DNA of 57,500 nt from an uncultured Flavobacteriales bacterium (GCA_905478295.1 CAJQHZ010000016.1:1-57500), one strand, 5' to 3'. Shown: positions 43,175 through 52,958, counted from the first letter of the stretch. The notes: a model not told the origin generated them from the sequence alone. Translations and numbers: made by a program.

Positions 43175-44227
43175 TTAGGGGTGAAATACAGTGCCAGAAC
43201 TGTGCCATATTCCGCTACCGGTGGTGGCGCCAATTACATTTGCATTGCCCATGAAGCGCTCGTAGCCGAGCAAGGCAAAGACAATGGCTTCTTTCGCTTC
43301 GATAATGGTTTTTTCAGGCAATACGATATCTACACCGCTTTCTTCAATTGCTTGTAAGAGTGTTGTGTTGAAAGCCCCGCCACCAGTGACTAAGGTGCGC
43401 TTCCCTTTTAAATGTATACCAATTTGATCTGCCATGTGCTGTACACAGGTGGCTAAAGCATCCTTAGGTGCGAGAATATCAACAAACTCAATGAAAGCTT
43501 TATCGATCCATTCCTGACCTAAGCTTTTGGGTGCAGGCAGTTCGTAAAAGGAGAGGCTGTTTAATTGGTCCAAAACCCATGGGTTGATGCGACCTTGACG
43601 CGCGAATAGTCCGTCTTCATCGTATTCGTGACCCAATTCATTTGCAAAGGCATTTAAAACTCTATTAAGCGGGCAAATGTCGAATGCCGCAGAAATACCA
43701 TCACTGAGCACTGGCGTTCCTATACTGCAGTTGGCAAATCCACCTAAGTTGAGTGCCGCATCATAGCTCCCAAAGAGTTTGTGATCTCCAAAAGGAACGA
43801 GCGGAGCACCTTGACCACCCAGCAATATATCTTGGACTCTGAAATTTGTTACCAGCGGAAGTCCTGTGACTGTGGCAATTTCGGGCAAGCAGCCGGCTTG
43901 GAAAGTACGTTTCTGTGCGGGTTTGTGAAAAATAGTTTGGCCGTGGCTAGCAACTAAATCAATGGTACCGTCAAAATCGTTTTGAATGGCGCGAATGATA
44001 TCTATGGTCCATGCTGCAAAGGCGGTCGATGCAGCTGCGCTTAAATCGGCATTTTCGTACGTTGCTTCAATCCTTTTTTTGAGAGCAGCAGGGTAGGGTA
44101 AGCATTTGAAATACAGTAGTTTCCATTCCGTTTTAGGGTCCTTTGAAAACTGGACCACAGCGGCATCCATCCCATCGAGTGAGGTTCCGCTCATTAAGCC
44201 TAAAACATTGACGTGTGCGTTGTACAT
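43175..44227 (-). CDS. anmK: anhydro-N-acetylmuramic acid kinase
   Basis: Phosphorylates and opens 1,6-anhydro-MurNAc during recycling of peptidoglycan. The start is set at the ATG at 44227 (MYNAHVNVLGLMSGTSLDGMD); the longer frame overlaps the divergent acyl-CoA dehydrogenase gene antisense. The 350-residue protein has the ATP motif GLMSGTSLDGMDAA, SHGQTIFHKP, NLGGFANCS and VTGGGAFN, all typical of AnmK. It does not overlap the downstream dehydrogenase gene (36 nt gap). Confidence 0.94.
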   Translation of the reverse strand: MYNAHVNVLGLMSGTSLDGMDAAVVQFSKDPKTEWKLLYFKCLPYPAALKKRIEATYENADLSAAASTAFAAWTIDIIRAIQNDFDGTIDLVASHGQTIFHKPAQKRTFQAGCLPEIATVTGLPLVTNFRVQDILLGGQGAPLVPFGDHKLFGSYDAALNLGGFANCSIGTPVLSDGISAAFDICPLNRVLNAFANELGHEYDEDGLFARQGRINPWVLDQLNSLSFYELPAPKSLGQEWIDKAFIEFVDILAPKDALATCVQHMADQIGIHLKGKRTLVTGGGAFNTTLLQAIEESGVDIVLPEKTIIEAKEAIVFALLGYERFMGNANVIGATTGSGIWHSSGTVFHP

Positions 44228-44230
44228 TTG
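44223..44230 (+). promoter_or_regulatory. -7 element of the acyl-CoA dehydrogenase gene overlapping the anmK start
   Basis: TACATTTG matches TAnnTTTG in full and lies 28 nt before the ATG at 44259. It covers the anmK start codon (44225-44227). On the other strand TATTATTG (44245-44238) could serve anmK. No TTG stands at the standard distance, so support is partial. Confidence 0.45.
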
Positions 44231-44258
44231 CAGTACCCAATAATAAACAGAATAATCG

Positions 44259-45404
44259 ATGAACTTCAACCTATCAGAGGAGCATTTGATGATTCGTGAT
44301 GCAGCGCGCGATTTTGCGCAAACCGAGCTGTTACCCGGAGTCATTGAGAGAGATGAAAAGCAGGAATTCCCTGCAGAACAAATTAAGAAACTTGGCGAAT
44401 TAGGCTTCATGGGCATGATGGTATTACCTGAGAATGGTGGTTCCGGAATGGATACTCTGAGCTATGTTCTTGCCATCGAGGAATTATCGAAGATAGATGC
44501 CTCGGCGTCTGTTGTGGTGAGTGTGAACAACAGTTTAGTTTGTTGGGGGCTTGAAGCCTTCGGATCTCCCGAGCAAAAGGCAAAATATTTACCACGTCTT
44601 GCATCGGGTGAAATCATTGGTTCTTTCTGTTTGAGTGAGCCAGAAGCAGGTTCGGATGCAACTTCTCAGGCGACCACCGCTGTCGATATGGGTGACCATT
44701 ATTTGTTGAATGGAACGAAGAACTGGATCACGAACGGTGGTACTTGTGAAATCACTTTGGTTATTGCACAGACGGATCGCGAAAAAGGACACCGCGGAAT
44801 TAATGCCTTGATTGTAGAGAAGGGCATGGAAGGATTTGTGGTAGGTAAAAAAGAAGATAAATTAGGTATCCGTGGGTCGGACACACACACTTTACTCTTT
44901 AACGACGTGAAGGTGCCTAAAGAAAATAGAATCGGTGAAGATGGATTCGGCTTTAAATTTGCTATGAAAACCTTAAGTGGTGGGCGTATAGGTATTGCGG
45001 CACAAGCTCTAGGTATCGCTCAGGGCGCACTCGATTTGGCATTGAGCTATTCAAAGGAACGTACCACATTTGGAAAACCTATTCACGAACATCAGGCCAT
45101 TGCATTTAAGTTGGCGGATATGGAGATGAAGATCGAACAGGCAAGACTTTTGGTCTACAAAGCGGCTTGGTTGAAGGATCAGGGCATGCCTTACGATAAA
45201 GAAAGTGCGATGGCAAAATTGGCCGCGTCAGAAGCTGCAATGTGGGTTTCTACAGAAGCCGTTCAAGTGCACGGTGGTTACGGATTCGTGAAGGAATACC
45301 ATGTAGAGCGCTTGATGCGTGATGCGAAAATCACTCAGATTTATGAGGGTACTTCAGAGATACAACGCATCGTGATCTCTCGCGATATGATTAAGAATTC
45401 ATAA
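44259..45404 (+). CDS. acyl-CoA dehydrogenase (short-chain type)
   Basis: FAD enzyme that introduces a trans-2 double bond in acyl-CoA during beta-oxidation. The 381-residue protein is colinear with the family: FNLSEEHLMIRDAARDFA, CLSEPEAGSDATSQATTA, NGTKNWITNGG, FNDVKVPKENRIGEDGFGF, AQALGIAQGALDLALSYSKERTTFG, and the C-terminal ITQIYEGTSEIQRIVISRDM, which holds the catalytic Glu used by short-chain acyl-CoA dehydrogenases. It is divergent from anmK (31 nt) and abuts the convergent murF without a gap. Confidence 0.95.
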   Translation: MNFNLSEEHLMIRDAARDFAQTELLPGVIERDEKQEFPAEQIKKLGELGFMGMMVLPENGGSGMDTLSYVLAIEELSKIDASASVVVSVNNSLVCWGLEAFGSPEQKAKYLPRLASGEIIGSFCLSEPEAGSDATSQATTAVDMGDHYLLNGTKNWITNGGTCEITLVIAQTDREKGHRGINALIVEKGMEGFVVGKKEDKLGIRGSDTHTLLFNDVKVPKENRIGEDGFGFKFAMKTLSGGRIGIAAQALGIAQGALDLALSYSKERTTFGKPIHEHQAIAFKLADMEMKIEQARLLVYKAAWLKDQGMPYDKESAMAKLAASEAAMWVSTEAVQVHGGYGFVKEYHVERLMRDAKITQIYEGTSEIQRIVISRDMIKNS

Positions 45405-46679
45405 TTAAAGTAAGGGGAGGAGTTGCTCAAGCGCGATTCCTCTTGAACCTTTTAATAAAATAGCTGCGTCCTTCGGGGCGCCGTTTTCTCTCCAATAGGT
45501 TTTTAAATCCCCCGTTGTTGGGAACTGCTTGCCCCGCCAGGATGTTCTGCCAAAGTGTTTTCCTACTAGGATGCAACGCTCTTCCATGTTTATTCGTTGG
45601 ACCAATTTTACTATGGCGCGGTGTTCTGCTGCGCTTTCTTCGCCAAGCTCAAACATATCGCCCAATACTAGCCATCCGTCTTTATGCCATTTAGCAAAAT
45701 TCTCAATAGAGAGCGACATACTCGTAGGGTTCGCATTGTAGGCATCCAATAAGACCTGATTCGAAGCAGTTTTTCGCCATTCAACTCTATTCATAGCAGG
45801 CAGATAGTCGGTCAAGGCCTGCACAATGGCAGGAGCGGGGACATCAAAGTAGCGCCCCAGTGCTACTGCTGCTGCTAGATTCGTACAATTAAACGAACCA
45901 CTGAGGTTACTTTGAATAGTATAGGATGCAGTGGCTATTGAAAACTGGATACCTGCAAATTCATCTTTCTCCTCTACGGTGTAGGTGAATTGTGCATTGG
46001 TTTTTCCGAAAGTCGTGCGACGGCAAGATGCACTTTTTTCTAGTTGGACCGCATCGTCCGCATTAACTAAGGCGACGCCTTCTGCATTCTGTGCAATGTA
46101 ATCATATAGTTCGCTTTTGCCTTTTATTATTCCCTCTACACCGCCAAATCCCTCTAGGTGCGCCTTCCCATAATTGGTGATATATCCTAAAGTGGGCTCA
46201 GCAATAGACGCTAGTTGTCCAATTTCTTTTTGATGATTGGCTCCCATTTCGACGATGAGCATCTCGGTTTCTTTTGGAGCGCTGAGTATCGTTAGCGGCA
46301 CCCCAATATGGTTATTGAAGTTGCCTTTTGTCGCATGAACTTTATACTTTGTTTTAAGCACGGCAAGGAATAATTCTTTTGTGGTGGTCTTTCCATTGCT
46401 GCCTGTTAGCCCAATCGTGGGTATGTTCAAATGACGTCGGTAGTCAAGCGCACATCCTTGCAGAGCTGTTAGTACGTCGCTTACTTTAATCAGGCGTTCA
46501 TCGTCCCCTACGTTTTCGTCCACAACGGCGAACGCAGCACCCGCCTCTAGCGCTTGTAGTGCAAAAGTATTTCCATTGAATGAGACACCTTTAAGTGCAA
46601 AGAATACACTTCCGGGCACAATGGATCGTGTATCTGTGCATATGCTGCCACAGGAAAGAAAAGCTTCAAATACTTGCAT
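45405..46679 (-). CDS. murF: UDP-N-acetylmuramoyl-tripeptide--D-alanyl-D-alanine ligase
   Basis: Adds D-Ala-D-Ala to the UDP-MurNAc-tripeptide, the last cytoplasmic ligation of peptidoglycan synthesis. The 424-residue protein has the N-terminal substrate segment ICTDTRSIVPGSVFFALKG, the P-loop GLTGSNGKTTTKE, the central MGANHQKEIGQLASIAEPTLGYITNYGKAHLEGF, and the C-terminal LLDAYNANPTSM and LVLGDMFELGEES. It follows gldJ on the same strand, as in other flavobacteria, but a terminator separates gldJ from it here. No overlap with the acyl-CoA dehydrogenase end. Confidence 0.96.
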   Translation of the reverse strand: MQVFEAFLSCGSICTDTRSIVPGSVFFALKGVSFNGNTFALQALEAGAAFAVVDENVGDDERLIKVSDVLTALQGCALDYRRHLNIPTIGLTGSNGKTTTKELFLAVLKTKYKVHATKGNFNNHIGVPLTILSAPKETEMLIVEMGANHQKEIGQLASIAEPTLGYITNYGKAHLEGFGGVEGIIKGKSELYDYIAQNAEGVALVNADDAVQLEKSASCRRTTFGKTNAQFTYTVEEKDEFAGIQFSIATASYTIQSNLSGSFNCTNLAAAVALGRYFDVPAPAIVQALTDYLPAMNRVEWRKTASNQVLLDAYNANPTSMSLSIENFAKWHKDGWLVLGDMFELGEESAAEHRAIVKLVQRINMEERCILVGKHFGRTSWRGKQFPTTGDLKTYWRENGAPKDAAILLKGSRGIALEQLLPLL

Positions 46680-46717
46680 AGTATATGGTTGTTCTGTTAC
46701 GGAAAGTTAGGGTACAA

Positions 46718-46744
46718 AAAAGCCCCACTCGAAGGTGGGGCTTT
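46718..46744 (-). terminator. intrinsic terminator of gldJ
   Basis: The stem AAAGCCCCAC pairs with GTGGGGCTTT around a 6-nt loop. On the minus strand it is followed by T (complement of the A run at 46716-46721), 23 nt after the gldJ stop and upstream of murF. Confidence 0.88.
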
Positions 46745-46766
46745 AAAATTCTTAACGCAATCCAAA

Positions 46767-48347
46767 TTACATTTTGTAACGTCTGAAGTTGTGACGTTTC
46801 ACTTTCGAAGAACGCTTTGTTCTACTGCTGCTTTCGTTTTGGAAACCAACGCGATCCATAGCACAACGGAAACCGATGTAATCGGTGCTCTGGTCTTCTT
46901 CAAGGTAACGACGCGCACCTGGGCTTAACCAGTATGCACGGTCTTTCCAGCTGCCGCCTTTGTATACTCGAGTAGTGTTACCAATGAGCGTTTTGTTGCC
47001 GTAATCATACATGGCCGCTTCACCTTCTTCAACCGGATTTTCATAGTTCCTAGAACTCGCGTTATCACCGTCGAGATAATCACGGTAATCGCCTTTTTCG
47101 TAATTGCGGCGTTTTACATTTTCTTCTACAGTAACTGAACGCACTGGAAGCTGACCCGGGAGACGAACGATAACAGTATCACCGTTGCGAACTTCTTTCT
47201 GTGGATCTTGTAAAACCTCTAAAGAACCAATGTCCTGGTAGTTTTTATCGAAGGTTTTGAATTCATTACCACGGAAAGCACGGAAATCAGTTACGTCGTA
47301 AGAGCTCACAGGGCGGTAGATGTCTAAAACCCATTCGGCAACGTTACCAGCCATGTCGTATAGGCCAAAGTTGTTTGGTGGGTAGAAACGAACCTGCATA
47401 GTGACGTCTGCTTGGTCATTCAACCAACCTGAAGTACCCATATTATCTCCACGACCCCTTTTGAAGTTGGCGAGGATATCACCACGCTCTTGTTTGTCAG
47501 GGTTACGCGTTGCGTTACCATTCCAAGTGTATTTATTTTTGTCAGTTACACGGTTGTAGATACGTTTACCACCATCTGCATATGCCGCATACTCCCATTC
47601 TGCTTCTGTCGGTAGACGGTACTTCGGAAGAACGATACCGTCCTCAATACGCGCTGGACGACCTTCTTTTCCGAAGGCTGAGTTAGGATTGAGATCCTTT
47701 AGTCCTTTTTTGTTTTGAGCCACGTACTCCTGCTTGTAGAGGTAAACTTCAGTATTGAAGTGGTCCGCATCCATTTGTTCCGGTAATTCTCTAAGAATAC
47801 CTTCTTTGATTAAGATCGATTCGTTGACACGGTCGGTTCTCCATGAACAGTAGCGTTGCGCTTGCAACCAATTTACACCTACTACAGGGTAGTAATTGTA
47901 TGCAGGGTGACGTAGGTAGTTCGCTACGAAGTTATCGTTGTATGCTAATTTATCTCTCCATACTAGTGTATCTGGAAGGGCAGAACGATAAATTTCCGGA
48001 TAGTAGTCATAATCGTAAACACGACGCAACCAGTATAGGTATTCGCGGTAATCTAGATTGGTCACCTCATTTTCATCCATGTAGAATGAACTAATCGTTA
48101 CGCGACGCGGAACATTATTCCAATCCTTGATATAGTCATCTTCGACTTGACCCATCATAAACGTACCACCTTCAACGAACACAAGACCTGGTCCTGTTTC
48201 TTGTCCTTGGTAATTCAGATTCGCTTGAAATCCACCGTTATTTTTGTTGTTGATTGCCCAGCCCGTAGAATTTGACTCAGGACCCGCACAACTGGCGAGA
48301 AGCGCAGCTGAAATAGTGGCAATTGAAAACTGGATAAACTTATTCAT
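46767..48347 (-). CDS. gldJ: gliding-motility/T9SS lipoprotein GldJ (FGE-sulfatase-like)
   Basis: Lipoprotein needed in flavobacteria for gliding and for stability of the type IX secretion machinery. The 526-residue protein has a lipoprotein signal (ISAALLASC, lipid Cys at 20). The formylglycine-generating-enzyme-like fold is spread over the rest: GLVFVEGGTFMMGQ near 54-67, NEVTNLDYREYLYW, YRLPTEAEWEYAAY, NFGLYDMAGNVAEWVLD, VYKGGSWKDRAYWLSPGARRYLEEDQSTDYIGFRCAM. The catalytic Cys pair of true FGE is not evident, as expected for Gld proteins. GldJ rather than GldK is chosen from its place beside porU-porV and murF. It lies 23 nt after the PorP-like gene. Confidence 0.87.
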   Translation of the reverse strand: MNKFIQFSIATISAALLASCAGPESNSTGWAINNKNNGGFQANLNYQGQETGPGLVFVEGGTFMMGQVEDDYIKDWNNVPRRVTISSFYMDENEVTNLDYREYLYWLRRVYDYDYYPEIYRSALPDTLVWRDKLAYNDNFVANYLRHPAYNYYPVVGVNWLQAQRYCSWRTDRVNESILIKEGILRELPEQMDADHFNTEVYLYKQEYVAQNKKGLKDLNPNSAFGKEGRPARIEDGIVLPKYRLPTEAEWEYAAYADGGKRIYNRVTDKNKYTWNGNATRNPDKQERGDILANFKRGRGDNMGTSGWLNDQADVTMQVRFYPPNNFGLYDMAGNVAEWVLDIYRPVSSYDVTDFRAFRGNEFKTFDKNYQDIGSLEVLQDPQKEVRNGDTVIVRLPGQLPVRSVTVEENVKRRNYEKGDYRDYLDGDNASSRNYENPVEEGEAAMYDYGNKTLIGNTTRVYKGGSWKDRAYWLSPGARRYLEEDQSTDYIGFRCAMDRVGFQNESSSRTKRSSKVKRHNFRRYKM

Positions 48348-48370
48348 ATGATAAACAGTTGTTAGGCTTC

Positions 48371-49357
48371 TTAGAATTTAGGGCACTTGAGTGCTTTGAG
48401 TTTGCTGCGGCGCGAACGGCAAGGGAATTTATATCCCATACTTACTTCGTGTGCGCCACCTAGGGTGTTTGTTAAGTCACTAATGGTATAATCATAGCTG
48501 TAACCGAAAGTCCATGGCAAATCAGGAGGCGTAATCCCCAAAATGAAGATCACAGCATCTGGATTGAAGCTTCCTTGACGAAGGGCTAAGCCACCTGCCA
48601 ACGGTCCACGGGCAAAACTTACACCTGCCGTGAGTTGTGAAGCTGCACCTTGTTGTTGATACACCACATTAGGAACGATGTACGACTGCAGACTATTATG
48701 TAAGCGCTTTCTACCCAATGGAATATTTGCACCAGCATGTGCAGTTAATTTTAACGGAAGTCGGCTTTGACTCAAAAAAGCTTCGTTTGGCTCAGTGAGG
48801 TGATGACCTACGACTCCTATATACCAACGCTCGGTGAATCCAAGCATACCAAAGCTAAGATCTAGGTGATTGTTGTAATTGTTACCCGGAGCCACTTCGT
48901 TCGTTGGTAAGACAAATCCATAAAAAGGATCAATCATATCGGGGAAGGTAAATTGATTCCAATCCAGCGTCCGTTGACGGAAGGTGGCTTGAAAACCACT
49001 GAGTAAAGTGAAATTTCTATTTACTTCTAGATGATAGCTGTATACCCCACTTACCTCGGTTAAATTTAATGCACCATTACCGGCATCATCTTTCAGTGCC
49101 ATGATGGCAACACCACCATTTAATTTATCGACGTATTGGTCGTAAGAGGCAGAGTAAGATTGGTAAACTCCCAGCTCAGGATACTGATTTCTGTAGTTAC
49201 TGTGTACCGTAGGACATCTTTCTAGACCCGCGAATGCTGGATTTAGATAGATTGGATTGGCATAATATTGACTGAAATGAGCATCTTGAGCAATGCTCAA
49301 AGTGCTAAAAATCAAGCCCGTAGCCAATGTTAGTATGCGCGTTTTCACTGCGTTCAT
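48371..49357 (-). CDS. PorP/SprF-family type IX secretion membrane protein
   Basis: Predicted outer-membrane beta-barrel of 328 residues with signal peptide (LTLATGLIFSTLSIAQ) and the family start DAHFSQYYANPIYLNPAFAG, followed by the repeated amphipathic strands of PorP/SprF. The end is strongly basic (CRSRRSKLKALKCPKF). PorP members anchor T9SS-exported surface proteins such as SprB. It is upstream of gldJ with a 23-nt gap and no terminator, so they are probably one operon. It is divergent from porU. Several PorP paralogues are normal in a genome, so I give no symbol. Confidence 0.9.
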   Translation of the reverse strand: MNAVKTRILTLATGLIFSTLSIAQDAHFSQYYANPIYLNPAFAGLERCPTVHSNYRNQYPELGVYQSYSASYDQYVDKLNGGVAIMALKDDAGNGALNLTEVSGVYSYHLEVNRNFTLLSGFQATFRQRTLDWNQFTFPDMIDPFYGFVLPTNEVAPGNNYNNHLDLSFGMLGFTERWYIGVVGHHLTEPNEAFLSQSRLPLKLTAHAGANIPLGRKRLHNSLQSYIVPNVVYQQQGAASQLTAGVSFARGPLAGGLALRQGSFNPDAVIFILGITPPDLPWTFGYSYDYTISDLTNTLGGAHEVSMGYKFPCRSRRSKLKALKCPKF

Positions 49358-49469
49358 GGATTAACCTATGTTTTCAAGGAACAAGTATAAGCAAAAAAAG
49401 TACGTTTTGCACTTGCTTGACGTTCCTCTTTAAACGCTTTTTTTAGGCCAATTGTTATCAATTACGCAT

Positions 49470-49477
49470 TAGATTTG
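49470..49477 (+). promoter_or_regulatory. -7 element directly before the GTG start of porU
   Basis: TAGATTTG matches TAnnTTTG in full and ends 5 nt before the GTG at 49483. A TTG lies 15 nt upstream of it (49452-49454), shorter than the usual spacing. Confidence 0.45.
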
Positions 49478-49482
49478 TCTGA

Positions 49483-52400
49483 GTGAAAAAAATCATAGCT
49501 TTTATTGGTGTCATTTTGTTCCCAGTTTTGGTCGCGGGCCAGATGTCTTTTGATGCAGGGACATATGTCCGTTTTAAAACGGTAAATCACCGAATTACAG
49601 CCCCGCAAAATTGGGAAGAAGAGTCTTCCGGATTGTACAAGCTTAGTGGTAGCAAAATTTTGGATTTAGGCATACTTACGGAATCTTCTAGCAACCAATC
49701 GCTTGAAATTCGTTGTCGTCTCGAGGGTAACCTTTCACCCCAAAATAGCGCGAGTGAGCCTATGGGCAACGATTTTTCTATTCCTTATCACATCTTCGAT
49801 TCCGACACTATTATCGATGATGCTACAGAATTCTGGTTCTACATACCTCCGAGTTACAACTACAGCTATGATCCGATTTTAGGTAAATCATCCTACGTCT
49901 CTAATCCGTATAGCGATCGAAAATATTTCTTAGTCAGTGGGGGAAATACAGCATACCAGTCCATTCCTCTTGAAGCAGTCGCTGAACAGGACAGTAGCAG
50001 AGCATTGAATGCAAGAGTGACATGGGTCTACGATACGACCATGTACAATTTAGTTGGAACTGGGCGTAAATGGATGGGTGAGTTATTCGACTTCACCACA
50101 ACTAGGGTTTATGATTTTAGTAATCGAACTACATCGAGTACATCCACTGCCAATCGGCCCGTGCCCGGGAGTAGTATAAAAGTGCAAATTAAAGCAGTCG
50201 CACGCTCGAGCACCAGTAACACGAAATTGACCGTGCAGTATGGCTCACAAAGCGAGACTGTAATCTTTCCAGCTGTACAAACGGGTTCAGCAAGTAATTA
50301 TGTCCAGGAGAAGCTGCTCACAGTGGATTTCACTGCCGATCAAAGCTCAACGCTTACCCTTTCCTATGATAAAGTAGGGAACAATGCAGCAGCTATGTGG
50401 CTGGATGAAATGATCGTAGATTGGGAAACTTCAGAAGAAGAGGTCTATCCCAACCAAAATATGGTCAATCATCCTAGAGGTGCTGGTAATTATTCGCATT
50501 TCGAAGTCGAAGGGAGCAGTTGCTTAAGGATTTTCGGTATCGAAAACCAGCAAATTTCAACACGGATAGAACCAGCAGTTGTAAATTCATTGGGTGCGGA
50601 CCTAGCTAGAAGTAAGTGGTATTCGCATGAGGACCAGCCTCGAGCCTACAGGATCGGCGATTGTGATGCACCTCTGGTCCATATTGTAGATGAGAAAGTA
50701 AATCTTAGCAACATTCAAACGGCAACTTTTTCAGATTTGAATGGAATTGAAAGTATCATTATTACTACCGATTCCTTGCTAGATGCCGCGAACGATCTTT
50801 CTGAATTGGAACGCGCATCAGGTGTCACTTCTGAAGTGGTTTCACTATCCTATATATATGATGTAATGAATACAGGAAATCCCGATATCGGTGCCATTAG
50901 AAAATTCCTAGTGAAGGCCTATGCCGATTACAATTCACTTAAATACCTCACATTATTCGGCGATGCGTCTTACGACTACAAGGGTATACTACTAGGTGCA
51001 AAATCAAATGTAGTCCCCACCTACCACACCAATGCTAGTTTCTCACTGATGACTTCGTACATCACGGATGATTTTTACGGGTATTTGGATTCAGGCGAAA
51101 GTGTGAATTGGTATTTAGACGATCTAGACATTGGGATTGGAAGAATTCCCGTAAGAACGGTGAGTGAGGCAGAAGAAATGGTTGCAAAAATCGCAAATTA
51201 CATGCAAGGTGCAGACCGGTTCGGACCGTGGCGTGCCCGTGGAATTTTTGTGGTGGATGATGCAGATGAACCTTGGGAAAAGGAATTTGCAGTTTATCAA
51301 GACCGATTAGCAAAAACTTTGGACACCACAAGAGCAGAATTGAATCAAATTAAAATCTATTCCGACGCCTACTTGCAGGATACCAAGCCTGGTTCTCAGC
51401 GTTATCCAGAGGCGCGTCAAGCCTTATTCAATGAGGTAGAACAAGGAGCTTTAGCAGTTTCCTTTGTTGGTCATGGGGGAGAGGTAGGATGGACGACTGA
51501 ACGCATTTTACAATTGGAAGACATTAACGGATGGAATAACACCTCGAAGCAGCCGGTTGTAACCACCATTACCTGCGAGTTTACCAGATTCGACGATCCC
51601 TTGCGAATCAGTGCTGGCGAGCAACTGTTCTTGAATCCAAGCGGTGGCGCTATTGGTTTGTTTTCGACGACACGGAGTGTTTTTGCAACGAACAGTACGT
51701 ATGCATTAAATGCCTTGTTGAATGAGGAAATGATGCAGTTGGACAACCCTAGATTAGGCGATGTCCTTCGAGAAACGAAAAACAACAACAATAGCGGAGA
51801 TAAAATAAAGTTTTCACTTATTGGTGATGCGGCCTTACCATTAGCGCGTCCAAAACATCAAATGAGTTTCGACTCTATTAACGGTAACGCGTGGTCAGAT
51901 TTTCAAGATACACTGAAAGCACTCTCCTGGGTACAAATAAAAGGTAGCGTGCATGATGTTCAGAGTGGGGCGCTCATGAGCGATTTTAACGGAAAAGCAT
52001 GGGTGACCGTTTTCGATAAGCCGCAGATACAACAAACTAAAGTCAACGATCAAAGTGGAACGCCTTTTAATTTTACGACACAAAACAATGCCGTTTTTAA
52101 AGGCCAAGCAAGCGTAGTGAACGGGAAGTATACCGTTACCTTTAGAGTTCCTTTGGATATTAATTTGAGTTACGGTCCTCCAAAGATTAGTGCCTATGCT
52201 ACAGATTACGAGCAGGACGCTTGGGGAGCTTCGAACGACCAGTTAATGGGCGGTATTTTGGATGGTTTTATAGCAGATACCGAAGGGCCGGAGGTGCGGT
52301 TGTTTATGAACGATACTACTTTCGCCTCGGGCAGTAGTGTTGAATCGGATGCCACAGGGCTCGGTTTACTTTACGATGAAAGTGGAATCAACGCGGTGGG

Positions 52401-52932
52401 CTTGGGAATAGGTCACAACATGACCCTTACATTGAACGGGGAGGCAATCAATGTGAATGATTATTATGAATCGGATTTGGATGATTTTACACGCGGATCG
52501 TTGCGCTATCCATTCAACGACCTTGCATTAGGCGAACATACCTTGTCACTGCGCGCTTGGGATGTTCTGAATCAATGGGGTTACGATAGTATTGCTTTTG
52601 TTGTAGTGGAACCCAGCACTCCAGTTTTAGAGCAGTTGCTCGCTTTTCCGAACCCCTTCACGGATCAGGTTAAATTCCAATTGACCCATCAAGAGCAGGG
52701 CGAAGAGGGCGAATTAAAAGTTACCGTTACGAACAATCAGGGCCAATTGATTTGGCAGCGTGCACAAACCTTGCGCCTAAACGCTGCTGCAACGCAGTTG
52801 CCTACCTTTACCATGTCGGAACAATCGGGTAAAACTCCCGGAGCGGGATTTTATTCCGTTCGGGTGGAATGGATGCGATTAATTGACGGAAAATCGTCCA
52901 CAATACAAGAAAAGCTCATATATATACGTTAA
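49483..52932 (+). CDS. porU: type IX secretion sortase PorU (C25 family)
   Basis: Outer-membrane-attached sortase that removes the C-terminal signal from T9SS cargo and joins the protein to A-LPS or releases it. The 1149-residue protein starts at GTG and has a signal peptide (MKKIIAFIGVILFPVLVAGQ). A beta-rich N-terminal half precedes the C25 peptidase domain (about 420-770) with the catalytic His in FVGHGGEVGW (H664) and Cys in TITCEFTRFDDP (C698), the spacing seen in gingipains. It ends with a sorting-domain-like segment (LAFPNPFTDQVKFQL and GQLIWQ). porV follows after 26 nt, the same order as in other flavobacteria. Confidence 0.95.
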   Translation: MKKIIAFIGVILFPVLVAGQMSFDAGTYVRFKTVNHRITAPQNWEEESSGLYKLSGSKILDLGILTESSSNQSLEIRCRLEGNLSPQNSASEPMGNDFSIPYHIFDSDTIIDDATEFWFYIPPSYNYSYDPILGKSSYVSNPYSDRKYFLVSGGNTAYQSIPLEAVAEQDSSRALNARVTWVYDTTMYNLVGTGRKWMGELFDFTTTRVYDFSNRTTSSTSTANRPVPGSSIKVQIKAVARSSTSNTKLTVQYGSQSETVIFPAVQTGSASNYVQEKLLTVDFTADQSSTLTLSYDKVGNNAAAMWLDEMIVDWETSEEEVYPNQNMVNHPRGAGNYSHFEVEGSSCLRIFGIENQQISTRIEPAVVNSLGADLARSKWYSHEDQPRAYRIGDCDAPLVHIVDEKVNLSNIQTATFSDLNGIESIIITTDSLLDAANDLSELERASGVTSEVVSLSYIYDVMNTGNPDIGAIRKFLVKAYADYNSLKYLTLFGDASYDYKGILLGAKSNVVPTYHTNASFSLMTSYITDDFYGYLDSGESVNWYLDDLDIGIGRIPVRTVSEAEEMVAKIANYMQGADRFGPWRARGIFVVDDADEPWEKEFAVYQDRLAKTLDTTRAELNQIKIYSDAYLQDTKPGSQRYPEARQALFNEVEQGALAVSFVGHGGEVGWTTERILQLEDINGWNNTSKQPVVTTITCEFTRFDDPLRISAGEQLFLNPSGGAIGLFSTTRSVFATNSTYALNALLNEEMMQLDNPRLGDVLRETKNNNNSGDKIKFSLIGDAALPLARPKHQMSFDSINGNAWSDFQDTLKALSWVQIKGSVHDVQSGALMSDFNGKAWVTVFDKPQIQQTKVNDQSGTPFNFTTQNNAVFKGQASVVNGKYTVTFRVPLDINLSYGPPKISAYATDYEQDAWGASNDQLMGGILDGFIADTEGPEVRLFMNDTTFASGSSVESDATGLGLLYDESGINAVGLGIGHNMTLTLNGEAINVNDYYESDLDDFTRGSLRYPFNDLALGEHTLSLRAWDVLNQWGYDSIAFVVVEPSTPVLEQLLAFPNPFTDQVKFQLTHQEQGEEGELKVTVTNNQGQLIWQRAQTLRLNAAATQLPTFTMSEQSGKTPGAGFYSVRVEWMRLIDGKSSTIQEKLIYIR

Positions 52933-52958
52933 ACTTGCGCTGCAAGAAGCTATTACAC

